This document shows, one piece after another, positions 34,624 through 44,917 of a stretch of DNA of 64,000 nucleotides. The notes under the pieces were generated by a model that was given only the letters and a program-made list of their open reading frames with translations, was not told the DNA's origin and did no database searches. The DNA comes from Thelonectria olida (Eukaryota > Ascomycota > Sordariomycetes > Hypocreales > Nectriaceae): contig JAGPYM010000024.1 in the NCBI GenBank assembly GCA_020736575.1, positions 62,001 to 126,000 on the forward strand. The letters run 5' to 3'. Made by a program: the position numbers and the translations under genes. Position 1 is the first letter of the stretch; every line of letters starts with the position of its first letter.

Positions 34624-36103
34624 ATGAGATCGTTACTTCACATAACTTCCCTAGCATTGGGTCTATGGGGGACTTCGGTCAATGCCATCAATGTGACGTG
34701 GACCGACGACTGTAAGTTAATCGACTTGGTAGGACATTGAATTCTGCTGATACAGATACAGCTTCCATCAAGGACGCTGCTGCTACCGTCGCCTATGGCC
34801 TCGTCAAGTTCTACACTGGCAACAACACTGGCGACGTGCCAGGTAACCTGCCAGATCCCTACTACTGTAAGTCATCACGAAAAGAGTCACTTCAACTCAG
34901 AAACCATAGCTGATGGCATTCATCTCAGGGTGGGAGGCCGGTGCCATGTTCGGCGCCCTCATCGACTACTGGTGGATAACGGGCGACGAGTCCTACAACA
35001 ACATCACCACACAGGCCATCCTCCACCAAGTCGGCGACGACGAAGACTTCATGCCTTCCAACCAGACCCTCACCGAGGGAAACGACGACCAGGGCTTCTG
35101 GGCCATGGCCACAATGGCCGCCGCCGAGCGCAAGTACCCCGACCTCCCGGACGACGACCCCCAGTGGCTCGCCCTCACCCAGGCCGTCTTCAACGAGTAC
35201 GTCACCCGCTGGGACACGGCGCACTGCGAGGGCGGAATGCGCTGGCAGATCTTCACCTTCAATACGGGCTACGACTACAAGAACTCCATCTCCAACGGCT
35301 GCTTCTTCAACATTGCCGCCCGCCTCGCCCGCTACACCGGCAACGACACCTACTCGGATTGGGCCGCCAAGATCTGGAAGTGGGGGGAGACGGTCGGCCT
35401 GCTGAGCGACTACAAGGTATATGATGGTATTACCATCAGCGACTCCAACTGCTCCTCGACGGATACCGCCCAGTGGAGCTACAACGCCGCCATCTTCCTG
35501 CACGGCGCCAGCGTCATGTACAACATCACCGAGAGCAGTACCTGGAAGACGCGCGTCGACGGCATGCTAGAGGACGTCACCAGCACGTTCGTCAAGAGCA
35601 ATATCATGTACGAGCAATTCTGCGAGGAGAATGAGCAGTGCAACCAGGACCAGCGGAGTTTCAAGGGCTACCTATCCCGCTGGTTGGCTGCGACGACGCA
35701 AATGGCGCCCTACACGTACGAGACCATTTACCCGCTGATCCTGGCCTCAGCAAAAGCAGCCGCGACGGTGTGCACGGGGACCGACTCTGACTACAAGGGC
35801 CACGATGGGACAGCGTGCGGCTTCTCGTGGCTGGAAACGTCGTACGACGGGAAAGTGGGCGTGGGCGCGCAGATGAACGCCTTGAGCGTCATCATGTACA
35901 CACTGGTGGACCAGGCGACGACGTCGTACACAACGACGACGGGCGGGACGTCCAAGGGCAATGCGAATGCGGGAAACAGCGACTCGAACAACGCCAAGAA
36001 CGAGAAGGCCATCACGGGGGCCGACCGGGCAGGGGCCGCGATCATAACCGTCATCATGTCGGCTGGTGTGGTGGCGGGGACGTATTTCGTCTTGAGTGGA
36101 TAA
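34624..36103 (+). CDS. GPI-anchored GH76 alpha-1,6-mannanase (Dcw1/Dfg5-type)
   Basis: Three exons (34624-34711, 34762-34866, 34929-36103) give 455 residues. Donors are GTAAGT in both introns; acceptors are ACAG and TCAG. Residues 1-21 form a signal peptide (MRSLLHITSLALGLWGTSVN). The mature part follows the GH76 fold: IKDAAATVAYGLVKFYTGNN, then WWEAGAMFGALIDYWWITGD, and the active-site region GNDDQGFWAMATMAAAE with the catalytic Asp pair. These are followed by the GGMRWQIF and NGCFFNIAARLARYTGN motifs. The C-terminus has a spacer rich in Asn/Ser/Gly and a hydrophobic tail (AAIITVIMSAGVVAGTYFVL), as expected for GPI attachment. Proteins of this type act at the plasma membrane and wall, cutting GPI-linked mannan cores so that wall proteins can be cross-linked to glucan. 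No lesion is present and length matches the family. An antisense frame of 192 codons lies inside it and is a shadow. Confidence 0.93.
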
Positions 36104-36364
36104 AAAGAGGATTATATAGAGGAAAATCTGGAGCTTGTTTGGCCTTGGCTGGCGTTTGTTTTGGGGCTGAAAGAATACCTGGATGTCTTGATGTTGGCTT
36201 TGATACCTCTTCTATCCGTTGCAAAGGCATTGCGACCTATGTTCTAGACTTGTATGACAAATAAAACAAATACGTTGAATATTGACTTCTGAGGGAGCTA
36301 GAATAGGAGAAGACATTGTTGGTACGTCATAAAACTCAGAAGATGAACTCTGGGAGGCAGTAGG

Positions 36365-36955
36365 GTGGGAGCATCAGAGGCAACGGGGAGGCGTCGTGAA
36401 TTCGATGACATCCCTACCGATCAGACCGATAACCTGGACCGCAACCTGAAGTCTATTCTTGAGGAGGTTCTGGACCTGCGGGGAGACGCCGACACCATGG
36501 CCCGTCACTCTTTGGTGCCACATGGCAACGATTCCCTTTGTGCTACTATCTCGATCATCACATCGCTCTCCGCAGACGACCTGTCCGCTCAGCTGCGCCG
36601 AGCTGGGAACGGTCACCCGTACAGCTACACCTGCAAATTCGAGGGAATCACGCCGCTCTACGAGGACAAGAACGGTGCAGATGTCGAGTAAGCCTGGCCT
36701 CCGCCGACCTTTCTTTCCCGTGCTGACTCCACCAGCATCATCGCAGTACCCGGCCTCGGAAGCCACGCACTCAGCTCCTGGAAATCCCCAAATAGCAACG
36801 ACGTCTGGCTACGAGACTTCCTGCCCAAGGACGTGCCCAATATCTGCCGGTTTTGTCTGGGCAGCCGAAGCTGCAGAGTGCGGTCAAAGCAGCGTGAGGC
36901 TGCAGGTGAGGGCGAGGGCGCGGTGGTCCGGAAAGTCGAGCAGCTGAGGCTGTAG
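36365..36955 (+). pseudogene. N-terminal fragment of an NLR-type gene (hydrolase-like domain)
   Basis: Two coding pieces join across an apparent intron (36688-36735, donor GTAAGC, acceptor CCAG). The second begins IIAVPGLGSHALSSWKSPN and continues VWLRDFLPKDVPN. This is the start of the alpha/beta-hydrolase-like domain that many fungal NACHT proteins carry at their N-terminus (pattern [IV]-x-V-x-GLGS-x-x-x-x-SW ... WLRD-x-LP). The expected continuation (a YGYD-type motif and the catalytic region) is absent: from about 36855 the sequence is a minisatellite and the frame ends at 36955. At the 5' end the frame opens with a GTG after a stop; no ATG occurs before residue 44, so the start is damaged too. 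It is a fragment of a dead gene. Confidence 0.65.
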
Positions 36956-37222
36956 AAGGATGTCGTCGAGGCGTGATAGCCCGAAAAGTCGGGGGCAACA
37001 AGGCCCGGAGTGTCGAGCAGCAGGATGCTACGAGTGTCGTCTGGGCAGCCAAAGCTGCAGAGATCGGTCGGACGGGAACTCGAGGGCGCGGAGCCCAGAA
37101 TGTCGGAGGCTCGCGAAGCCAGAAAGTCGTGGCTCAAAGGAGCCAGAAGCACCACACAGGAAAAAGTGCCCCAAGGCGATGTCAAGAGCTCGCGAAGCTC
37201 AATGTCGTCGGGGCAAGCATCG
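36855..37222. repeat. Degenerate 24-bp minisatellite with hairpin arms
   Basis: About ten to twelve units of roughly 24-30 bases lie in tandem. Each ends in GTCG (on the complement each begins CGAC followed by A/T-T/C-TC). Many units hold a short inverted repeat whose arms differ from unit to unit but stay complementary: GGCTCGCGAAGCC, GGCTCAAAGGAGCC, GAGCTCGCGAAGCTC, GCAGCCAAAGCTGC. A longer direct repeat (GTCTGGGCAGCC...) occurs at 36855 and 37038. The minus strand is open through the whole array and would give eight-residue repeats beginning with Asp (DFLASRAS, DTRSILLL, DTPGLVAP, DFSGYHAS). The array replaces the continuation of the NLR fragment. Confidence 0.8.
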
Positions 37223-37397
37223 CAAAGAAAGGTCAACTCTCTGAATCCCTTTCTTGCGGCAGCTGTTAGGGTCCTGATAGATCCATAACTGCACTTGCTG
37301 CCATTTTTGGCCTGCAAAAAAATTTCCCTAGCAAAGAGCTAACAGCGGGTGCCAAGGAAAAAATTTTACAGGAAAGAGTTGCAGTCGTCAGGCTCTA

Positions 37398-37442
37398 CGG
37401 TAGTAGAGTAGTAGTAGTAGCCTTTGTACAGTAGTAGTAGAG
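37398..37442. repeat. TAG/AGT trinucleotide microsatellite
   Basis: Interrupted run of GTA/TAG units (GTAGTAGTAGTAG and CAGTAGTAGTAGAG). Confidence 0.85.
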
Positions 37443-37580
37443 TGATGTCGCCGGTTACTCTCAATGCTTCTCCTGGATCCCTTGACGAAGTAAAGTTAAT
37501 CCGTCGATCTCTTCTCGCAGTTCGATTTGGAATGCCACCCTCGAATGACGTCTGACTTAAAATATGGGCAGAGAAACCCG

Positions 37581-37593
37581 ACGTTTAGGCACA
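37581..37593 (+). repeat. LINE target-site duplication, left copy
   Basis: ACGTTTAGGCACA, identical to 43218-43230 on the far side of the LINE. Confidence 0.9.
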
Positions 37594-38023
37594 ATACAAT
37601 ACAATTTATTACGCCCGGCGGCTTTTTGGCCGAAAGGGCACTGATTACTAATGTATGCATACATTGCCCAATTTTTGTCCTTGTCTCCCCCAGCCCATGC
37701 TGTGCCATACACTGCCCAAATTGTGTCCGCATTTCCTCAAGCCCATACTGTACCTTGTCTTGCCTTGCCCGAATTGTAACCTGTCTCTTGAAGCCCATAC
37801 TGCGTCTGTTCCTTGATTGTGCTTTCCTTTCTGCTCCGTTGCTCTCTGCGTTTTCCCCGTGGTTTAGTAGCGTTGCCAGCGAACTAGCTTGAAGGCTATT
37901 CTTCAAGTGTTCAGTGTCCTATCTACGGCGGCTGAAGCGATGTCCGCTTTCGTGACATGGGGTGTTGGTATAGGGTGTGAGTGGGTTAGTAAGAATGAGT
38001 AGGTGAAGTTTTGCAATCTGGCT

Positions 38024-41000
38024 TTAATATTGTGTGTCGAGTCGACCTGTGGCTATTGCAAATCGTATAGTTGCGTGGACTGCTTGCATATTTGGCGCCC
38101 ATTTCGCGTTATCTGTTGGTGACTTCCCTCCTAGGTAGAACGAGAGGTTTCCTCTTTGCGTCTCGGTGCACTGCAGCATTTCGGTTCGGTGCGCTGTCCA
38201 TGTTCTGCATCGGAAGAGAAAGTGCTCGACTGTCTCTGTCGCTTGTCCACATGCGCATTGCTGCGATGATGCTACTTTGATCCGAAAGAGGTATCCATTC
38301 AATCTGGCCATGCCTGTCCTGAGCTGTGCTAGCACGCTGGCTTCTCTCCGTGATAAGCTATCGTATAGTTGTCGAGTGTGTGCACCTGGTAGTGCAGCAT
38401 CGACTCTTTTTGAAAACTTTCCGACATCGTCTGGTAGGTGTTTGCTAGTACGCTGATTCAATCGAGCCGTGTTAAGGGTCGTCGATCGCATTCTGGGGAA
38501 TTTCAGGGCCGGGATGGCACCGTCTCGGGTTGCACCCCGCGCCTCTTCCTTAGCAATCTTCAGGAGCTTGTGTTCAGCACTGGTGGGCATCCATATGACA
38601 GCCACCAAATTGCCCTGGACCTTCAATGTGTCGATGGAGTCATAAATGCACCTAACATACTCTTGACCGGATTGCTGGCGAGGATTTCGGATCGTGAGCA
38701 CGGCGGCTCTGTTGCTCGACAATAGTGCCACACTTCGGTATTTGAGGTCAGGTAAGTGTCTCAATGCGTATGCTGTCGCCGCCAGTTCTCCGGAAAACGG
38801 GTTCTGTTCCGTTCTCATGCCAAGTGTGAAGGAGAAACGCTCAAGCTTCGGCCCTCCTCGCACCGATGCAGGGATCTCGATGACCCCGCCGACTCCAACT
38901 ACCCCGTTCCGTGCTGAACTGCTCACTGCGGCGCGTACTGCCCAGCCTAAATCTGCTTGCGTCGTCCCTGAATTGTCCCCATCAACCACTATGGTTTGCA
39001 CTCGTTCTGCCCAGGGAGCTAGTGTGAACGGATTGATCGTCTCCAGTTCCTCCACCGGAATCTCATTGAGTGCCACTGCTACCTCGTAAAATGGCGAGCG
39101 ATTGTATCTTCTGAACTTTCGGATGCGAGATGTAGCGTTGCGGAGTGGGTTGGTTGCTGGCAGGGTGTGGAGATCAGTCCACATCTTGATTGCTCGTCTC
39201 CAGAAACGCTCATGTGCGCTGGCGATGTGTGCCTCTGCTTCTGCTACGCTCGTTGCCACCGTGAGGAACGTTCCCACGATCGCTTGCGCTCCGATCCTCT
39301 GGACCCTGTTGATAGGGCTGGCCCTTCTGTACTTGCATGCGTGCATCCAGACGTTTGAGGCGTAATCTACCACTGGGGCCACCGTGGTTGTAAACAGTTG
39401 TCTTGCTGTCGCTGGAGTAAGGCCCCTGAGCCGTTGTAGTTCCATGGCCGCTTCCAAGCCCTTGGTCGCTGCCCGTGCGATGTGTTCTTTGTATTTCAGG
39501 CCAGAGTCCATGATCATTCCGAGAACCTTGACCTGGGTCTTGGGACGAACAAGCTGTCCCCTGATCGCGAAAGGTTCTGAGTCTGACTTGTACTCTTTCC
39601 GGGTGAAGTGTATGATTGCCGTCTTTTCTGCCTCGAAGGTCGCGCCACTTCTCCTTTCCCAATCTAGCGCTTTCTTGATAATCTCTTTGATCCCATCGCG
39701 GTTGCTTTCTGCCGTTGGACCCGTCACCCACGCCGTGAAATCGTCCACGAAGGCTATCGCTCCCCCATAACAATCAATGCGCTGCTGCACGAGGTCTGCA
39801 TTAAAGAATAGAAACAGAATCGGAGACAGAGGGGAGCCTTGTGGCAGCCCAGCTTGTGGCAAACTCGCATCTCGGATACCTGTCCGTTGACCTGAATAGT
39901 CGCCGTGCGATTCGAGCAGAAGGCTTCGATCCAGCGAAGCAGATCCTCTGGTATGCCCCTTGCTCTCAGTCGTTGGACGAGCCTCTCTTTGCACACTCCA
40001 TTGTAGGCTCCTTTGACGTCGAAACTCACCAGGCTAAGGATCCATCGGCCTCGCCAGGCAGCGTAGATTTGCTCCTGCAGCAACATCAAGGCTTGCTCGG
40101 CGGACCGCTGTTTGCGGGCTCCAAAATGATTTGTTGGTAGCAATCCGTGTGTCTCAACAGCGTGCGAGATCCGTTCCGCGACGACCGCCTCTAGTATTTT
40201 GCCTAGCGTAGATAGGAGCGAAATAGGCCTCCATGCCTTCGCGATCGAATAGTCCTCTTTGTTTGGCTTCTTAAGAGGAATAATTTTGGCATGTCTCCAT
40301 TGAGCCGGCAGGACTCCTTCTTCTAGTGATGCACGAAATAATGATAAGACTCGGTGCTTAACAACTGGCCAGACCTGTTTCCAGATTATAGCGGGTAGTC
40401 CGTCCTCGCCAGGTGCTTTCCACGACTTTGCCGCGAAGAGCTGTCGCTCTACCTCCTCCATGGTAATGTCTGGCATGGTGATGGCAGCTCCACGCTGAGG
40501 CCGCTCCCCTTCCTCCTCGATATGCTCCGGTAGAGGGGGGAAGAAGGTAGCTAGCATTTCATCGGCCTGTTCGCTGTTGCTGACTGTGCGCGTGCCATCA
40601 GCCCTTGCAAGCTGGGGCACTTTGCCAAATGCTGCGTCATCTCCAGACTTAAGATACTTCGCTGCCTTCCAGATGTTGTCGTTGTCAGCTAGAAACTCGT
40701 TCCGAAGTGCGTCTTTTTCTGCTGTCTGATGGCATCATGGTACTGCTTTGCTGCTGCCCTGGCTGTGTTCTCGAGCTCCTCACACGTCCGTCCTGCTCGC
40801 CTGAATGCTCTGGCGCGATTCCTCCAGTGCGTGTATATCTGCCGGAGTTGCGTGAGGTCTGAGGTCCACCAGCGCTTTGCATAGGGTGACGGCTTAGCCC
40901 TGGGTGTCAGAGCGCGAACCGCCTCTAGCACCACTGACATGAGCCTGTCTGTCTTCTGCTGCACAGTACCATCCGTCGGGGTGGTCCCTAGTGTAGTAGC

Positions 41001-41795
41001 GATTCGAACGTTGATTTCCTGCCATGGTGCGTTTTTGAGTAAGAGTCGATTCTCAGCTGGCGGCGCCGGGGCCGAAACGTCGAACTCCGTCTCAATAGCA
41101 CGATGGTCGGATCCATGCTCTGTGCCGTGTATCCCACACTTGACAGTTGAGGTCGCCAAGTCCTCGGAAGCCAGGATCAAGTCGACTGTTGTTTCAAAGT
41201 CTCCACCGCTCCACGTCTTCGTTCCTCGAGGGAGCAAGCTGGTGAGACCGAGATCGTACATAAGGTCAACGATCTGGTCTGCTTCGCCCTGTCTCACTAG
41301 AGAAACATCATCTCCTCCCCATAGCTGGTCGTGCCGGTTGAAGTCTCCGACAACCACCACATCCACAACCCTGCCTGCATCTCTTTTCGCATCTGCGATC
41401 ACCTGACGTAAGGTGCGGCAGATGTCTTGTAGAGCCTGAGCGTCCCTTCCTGGTACGTAAACTGACACGACCAGGACCAACCGCTCAGGGAGCCGTAAGA
41501 CGGCTGCTGTCATGTCCGCTGACTCTATCGGTATCTGCTCCGCCTCCACATCCTTGTTCACCCACAACATGCTCCGGATCGCCCATCTGCTATCCCTCCA
41601 AATTGTGGGGACCATTTTGATCCATTTGGGGTGTCCCATGGGGACTGTGAGTAGTTTACCGTCGATTTTCCGTGCCTGTGGTTCTTGAATCGCTATAACT
41701 GTAAAGTTTTGGAGTTGCTTATCATTCATTAGGCTCTCGTGTACCATATCCTGTTTTCTTACATTCAGTTGAATTACCTGAAACGTCTTACTCAT
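38024..41795 (-). pseudogene. LINE ORF2: endonuclease / reverse transcriptase / RNase H-like, two frameshifts
   Basis: The ATG at 41795 overlaps the ORF1 stop (ATGAGTAA). The first frame (to 40689) is an APE-type endonuclease with VVGDFNRHDQLWGGD, TWSGGDFETTVDLIL and GSDHRAI. Near 40711 two extra bases compared with the other LINE copy shift the frame and create a stop. The second frame (to about 39868) carries the RT fingers and palm ([41 protein letters not shown]). Near 39867 one base is missing. The third frame holds [17 protein letters not shown], the catalytic AFVDD box, thumb, an RNase H-like domain and a terminal CACGQ-x7-H-x4-C motif to the stop at 38024. The element therefore cannot make full ORF2 protein unless these lesions are assembly errors. 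Confidence 0.9.
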
Positions 41796-43101
41796 GCCGC
41801 CTAGGGTAGAGTTTCGGGCAGTTTCTACTGAACGACTCATGCGGCCCGGTGCAGAGTGCACACTTGGGTATCTGTACCTGGCACTCGCTGTGATGGTGGC
41901 CCTCGGCGGCACACCTTGCACACACCCGCTTCTTGCTGCACGAGAATGCTTTGTGACCGAGCTCTTGGCAGTTATAGCATTGTTCCGGTCCGGTTATCCG
42001 CTCAAATACACTGGTACATGCCGATTCACCTGCTACTAAGAAGTAACGTTCCTGCAGGAGCCTCCTTGCGTCGCTGTTTTTAGTAAGGTATACTACCATC
42101 GATCCGTATGCCTTGGGGTTGACCTTTCGACTCAACCAGGCGACTTTGGCAATCTGGGCTTCATTTTCCTGGCTCAACGTTTCCATTACTCCAGGACGAG
42201 CCTTAAACTCCTGGTCGAAAACGGCCGTACGGTTCATGTTGTCAACTTTGACTGGGTACAGTTGGTCTCGAAGGACTCTTGCACCCGGGGCCTTCCTGGT
42301 TTCGAGAATGGTCTTGATCTTTTGCATTTCTTCTTCGTTCCTACTAATGACCCTCAGGCGGTTGGCGTTCCGTCCATCTCTGGTCACTGCGACGCATCGC
42401 CAGTGGGGCTGGTCGCTCGACATTCGCATTTCCTGCTCAACAGTCTTGCGAATCATTGCCGGTGTAGTGTCTCCAGTGCGATCCTCGGGCACTCTGGACG
42501 TGTCCACTGTGCAGAACACTGGTTCTGGAGTTGCCGACCGGGCCGTAGATGAAGATTGGTTGGACATGCTGACGGGTGTCATCCTACCTGCGTCTGCGTA
42601 TGTCCGAGACGGCGATCGCGGTGCCTCAGCCTTGTTTAGTGTATCCAGCTGCAGTCGGGTCTGCTCCAGCTCACCGCAAACCTGGGTAAGCTGCTCTCGG
42701 GCTTGCGACAATTCTTGTGCCATCTGGGTCGTCGTCCTAGTCACTTCCTCAGCCATGCGGTCACTGAGCTTGGTGAACTCGAGCTGGAACTCCGCCTTTA
42801 TCGATTCGATTTTCTTGTTGAAGTCTTGCTCCAGGAGTTGCTTCAGGCTCTGGATAGCCCCGACCATGCCGCCGGCTGCTTTGGGTGTAACCTTCTTCCG
42901 AGCTCGGGTATGTCCCAGAGCTCCTTCACTGCTCTCGCCTTCCTCCTGCCATTCCATATCACCATTTTGCTGCTCCGATTCCATTGCCCTCGTCGTTTTG
43001 ACTCTCTTTCGCAGGGGACGGCGATATGCCCCGCCCGGAGCATCCGGTTCGCGTCCCATGACGACAATGACGTCTGATGCGGGGTTCGCAACACCAGACA
43101 T
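41788..43101 (-). CDS. LINE ORF1: Gag-like RNA-binding protein with three zinc knuckles
   Basis: An intact frame of 437 residues. It starts with a basic, disordered region, followed by a coiled coil at about residues 80-160 (FNKKIESIKAEFQLEFTKLS, AQELSQAREQLTQ). A central RRM-like segment around 225-365 includes HWRCVAVTRDGRNANRLRVI. Three CCHC-type knuckles lie at the C-terminus: CYNCQELGHKAFSC, CARCAAEGHHHSEC and CALCTGPHESFSRNC. Such proteins package LINE RNA and act as chaperones. The stop codon overlaps the ORF2 start as ATGAGTAA, so ORF2 is probably translated by termination-reinitiation. The antisense strand has a 341-codon shadow frame. Confidence 0.92.
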   Translation of the reverse strand: MSGVANPASDVIVVMGREPDAPGGAYRRPLRKRVKTTRAMESEQQNGDMEWQEEGESSEGALGHTRARKKVTPKAAGGMVGAIQSLKQLLEQDFNKKIESIKAEFQLEFTKLSDRMAEEVTRTTTQMAQELSQAREQLTQVCGELEQTRLQLDTLNKAEAPRSPSRTYADAGRMTPVSMSNQSSSTARSATPEPVFCTVDTSRVPEDRTGDTTPAMIRKTVEQEMRMSSDQPHWRCVAVTRDGRNANRLRVISRNEEEMQKIKTILETRKAPGARVLRDQLYPVKVDNMNRTAVFDQEFKARPGVMETLSQENEAQIAKVAWLSRKVNPKAYGSMVVYLTKNSDARRLLQERYFLVAGESACTSVFERITGPEQCYNCQELGHKAFSCSKKRVCARCAAEGHHHSECQVQIPKCALCTGPHESFSRNCPKLYPRRHE

Positions 43102-43217
43102 CCGCCAACGGCGTGAATCTCCACCAAGCGGCTACTAGGTATTCCAAAAGAGATAAAGAAGATCTGTAGAGGCTAAAATTGCAGTGCAGTTCCGCCAAGA
43201 CTTCTGACAGAGGTACC

Positions 43218-43230
43218 ACGTTTAGGCACA
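43218..43230 (+). repeat. LINE target-site duplication, right copy
   Basis: ACGTTTAGGCACA, identical to 37581-37593. The element lies between the two copies. Confidence 0.9.
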
Positions 43231-44180
43231 GTGATTCACCAATTCGTCATCACAGGCGATCGGAGCACCCGCAATCACTTGGCCTATCGCGTTCGCGTGG
43301 TCAACCGTAATGGTTTGTTTGCATGTGCGAAGTGAGAACCCGGACAGTTTTCCGGAACTACTCAACTGGGACTACTGGGAATCCTATCGACACGTCATAC
43401 ATACTCGTTCTACCACGTCGCCGAGATGACGTCGCATATCGCCATACGAACCGCCGCCCTCACCACTTCCGTTTCATGCAATTGCGTGCGGGCAGCGTCA
43501 CACATATTATGCATTGGAAACGCAAAGACATGAGACTCAGAATGCTTATAGCTATTTACTAAGTGATTCCTCAGATAGGTGTGCCATTGAATTTATGATG
43601 AAGTGGCCTTCCACATTGATGCATTCACAGGGGGAGACTTTAAATTAACTGTGCATCAATATGTATTTTCTGACAGTCGCGACACAGCATCTAATTACCA
43701 GATGAATGCCTACCATGTCTTCCCATCCAATTATTAGACCGATATATGCTAGACTAGCCCCACAAACAATGCTTTGATAGACGGGCGATCTCTTGATATT
43801 AAGACGCCGATTATTGGCTCAAAGGTTCAAGCAGAGGCGAGAACGCAGAAAAAAGTGCCAGACCAGCAACCATCACACGTGGATCTTATCCTCACCGGAG
43901 CCGCCACTGACCCATCTGCACCAGTAGCCAACGGATTGCGAGATTTTCTGAAGCCGAGCGTGTTAACCGGATGATATTCTCCTGGACATTTGGTTGCCAA
44001 ACATGTTCTATCGCGACGTACACTGGATGATGATGGCGCACAAGCGAACGCTGGGCTTTGGACGATGTGATCTATTGCGTCATTCTATGTAGCTGGTCTG
44101 AGGGACTTATATGAAGCTCTGACTTTCGCTTGGAATTCTCCAACTTCCCGGGCCACTTCTAGTTCATCAGCTCAAGATCA
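43231..44180. other. Intergenic stretch before the hemerythrin gene
   Basis: Short frames only; no repeat shared with the rest of the window. The proximal part should carry the hemerythrin gene's promoter. Confidence 0.55.
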
Positions 44181-44917
44181 ATGTTCTTGGTACGCGCTAC
44201 GGTCTGCCCACAACCCCGGTTTATCCTGAAGCCCCGACCAATTGCTCTCTCACATAGTTTGCTGAAATCGGCTGCTGCAATGTCTTCCATTTCCGACGCT
44301 ATAGTCAAGGATCACCGCGAGCTGGAGCAGTACTACAAGGAGGTAGTCAACTCAGCGGATCTGGATCATCAAGAACGCTTCGGTAACCAATTTACCTGGG
44401 AGCTCGCTCGCCACTCGGTAGGCGAGGAACTGGTTGTTTATCCCGCTTTCGAGAAATACTTGGGATCCAAGGGCAAAGAGATGGCAGAAGATGACCGAAA
44501 GGAGCACCATAGAGTCAGTGGGCACAGGAGCTAATGGTTGTCAAATGTGATACTAACTATAAAAAGGTCAAAGAGCTTCTCAAGGAGTTTCAACAGCTGA
44601 AACCGAAGGAACACGAATACATTCCGAAGCTCAAGGGGATTTGGGCCCTCCTGTCTAAACACATGGAAGGTGAAGAGGGTCGCGATTTGCCAGCTCTTGA
44701 AGCTGCACTACAGAGCCAGTCCGGCGAGTCAGAATCGATGGCCAAGAGCTTTGGCAGGACTAAGGCATTCGTACCATCTCGCAGCCACCCGAGCGCTGGT
44801 GAACACCCGCCTTTCGAAACCGTGATGGGGTTAATGACTGCCCCTATCGACCATATTGCCGATATTTTTAGGAAGTTTCCTGATCAGACCATCTCGCCTA
44901 ACCCGTCTACAAAATAG
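44181..44917 (+). CDS. Hemerythrin-domain protein
   Basis: Two exons, 44181-44513 and 44567-44917, give 227 residues. The donor is the less usual GTCAGT; the branch site TACTAAC and acceptor AAAAG are clear, and the join restores DDRKEHHRVKELLKEFQQL. The domain covers about residues 35-150 and keeps the metal-ligand pattern of the family: a first His in KDHRELEQYY, then H-x4-E in ARHSVGEELVVYPAFE, EHHRVKELL, and H-x3-E in LLSKHMEGEEGRDLP. It should bind a di-iron centre and could sense or carry oxygen, or handle iron or nitric oxide. The first 33 residues are rich in Arg, Pro and hydrophobics without acidic residues and may be a mitochondrial leader; the ATG at 44280 (MSSISDAIVKDHR) would give a cytosolic form. 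Both starts are in frame. Confidence 0.88.

Larger units (their letters stand above)
37594..43217 (-). mobile_element. Near full-length Tad1-like LINE
   Basis: A 5.6-kb non-LTR retrotransposon read on the minus strand. In order it has a short 5' UTR (about 115 bases), ORF1 with zinc knuckles, ORF2 with endonuclease, reverse transcriptase and RNase H-like regions, and a 3' UTR of about 430 bases ending in AATAAATTGTATTGTATTG-like tandem units instead of poly(A). It is bounded by a perfect 13-base duplication (ACGTTTAGGCACA at 37581-37593 and 43218-43230), which defines its ends and shows insertion by target-primed reverse transcription. ORF1 is intact. ORF2 has two frameshifts relative to the copy at 17691-20768. 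The intact duplication suggests relatively recent insertion. The ORF2 layout (APE endonuclease, RT, RNase H-like, terminal Cys/His motif) points to the Tad1 clade. Confidence 0.95.

Noticed and set aside
34925..35503. 192-codon frame antisense to the GH76 gene
   Set aside because: A shadow of a strongly GC-biased coding exon; low-complexity Val/Gly-rich translation.
36855..37222. CRISPR-like array
   Set aside because: A fungal context, units that are themselves variable hairpins, and no constant repeat with unique spacers.
36658..37317. 219-codon minus-strand frame across the minisatellite as a repeat protein
   Set aside because: The open frame follows from the 24-base period (a multiple of three). 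There is no flanking conserved domain, so it is recorded only as a property of the repeat.
42113..43138. 341-codon frame antisense to LINE ORF1
   Set aside because: Shadow frame opposite an ORF with clear zinc knuckles. Its Ser-rich translation has no domain.
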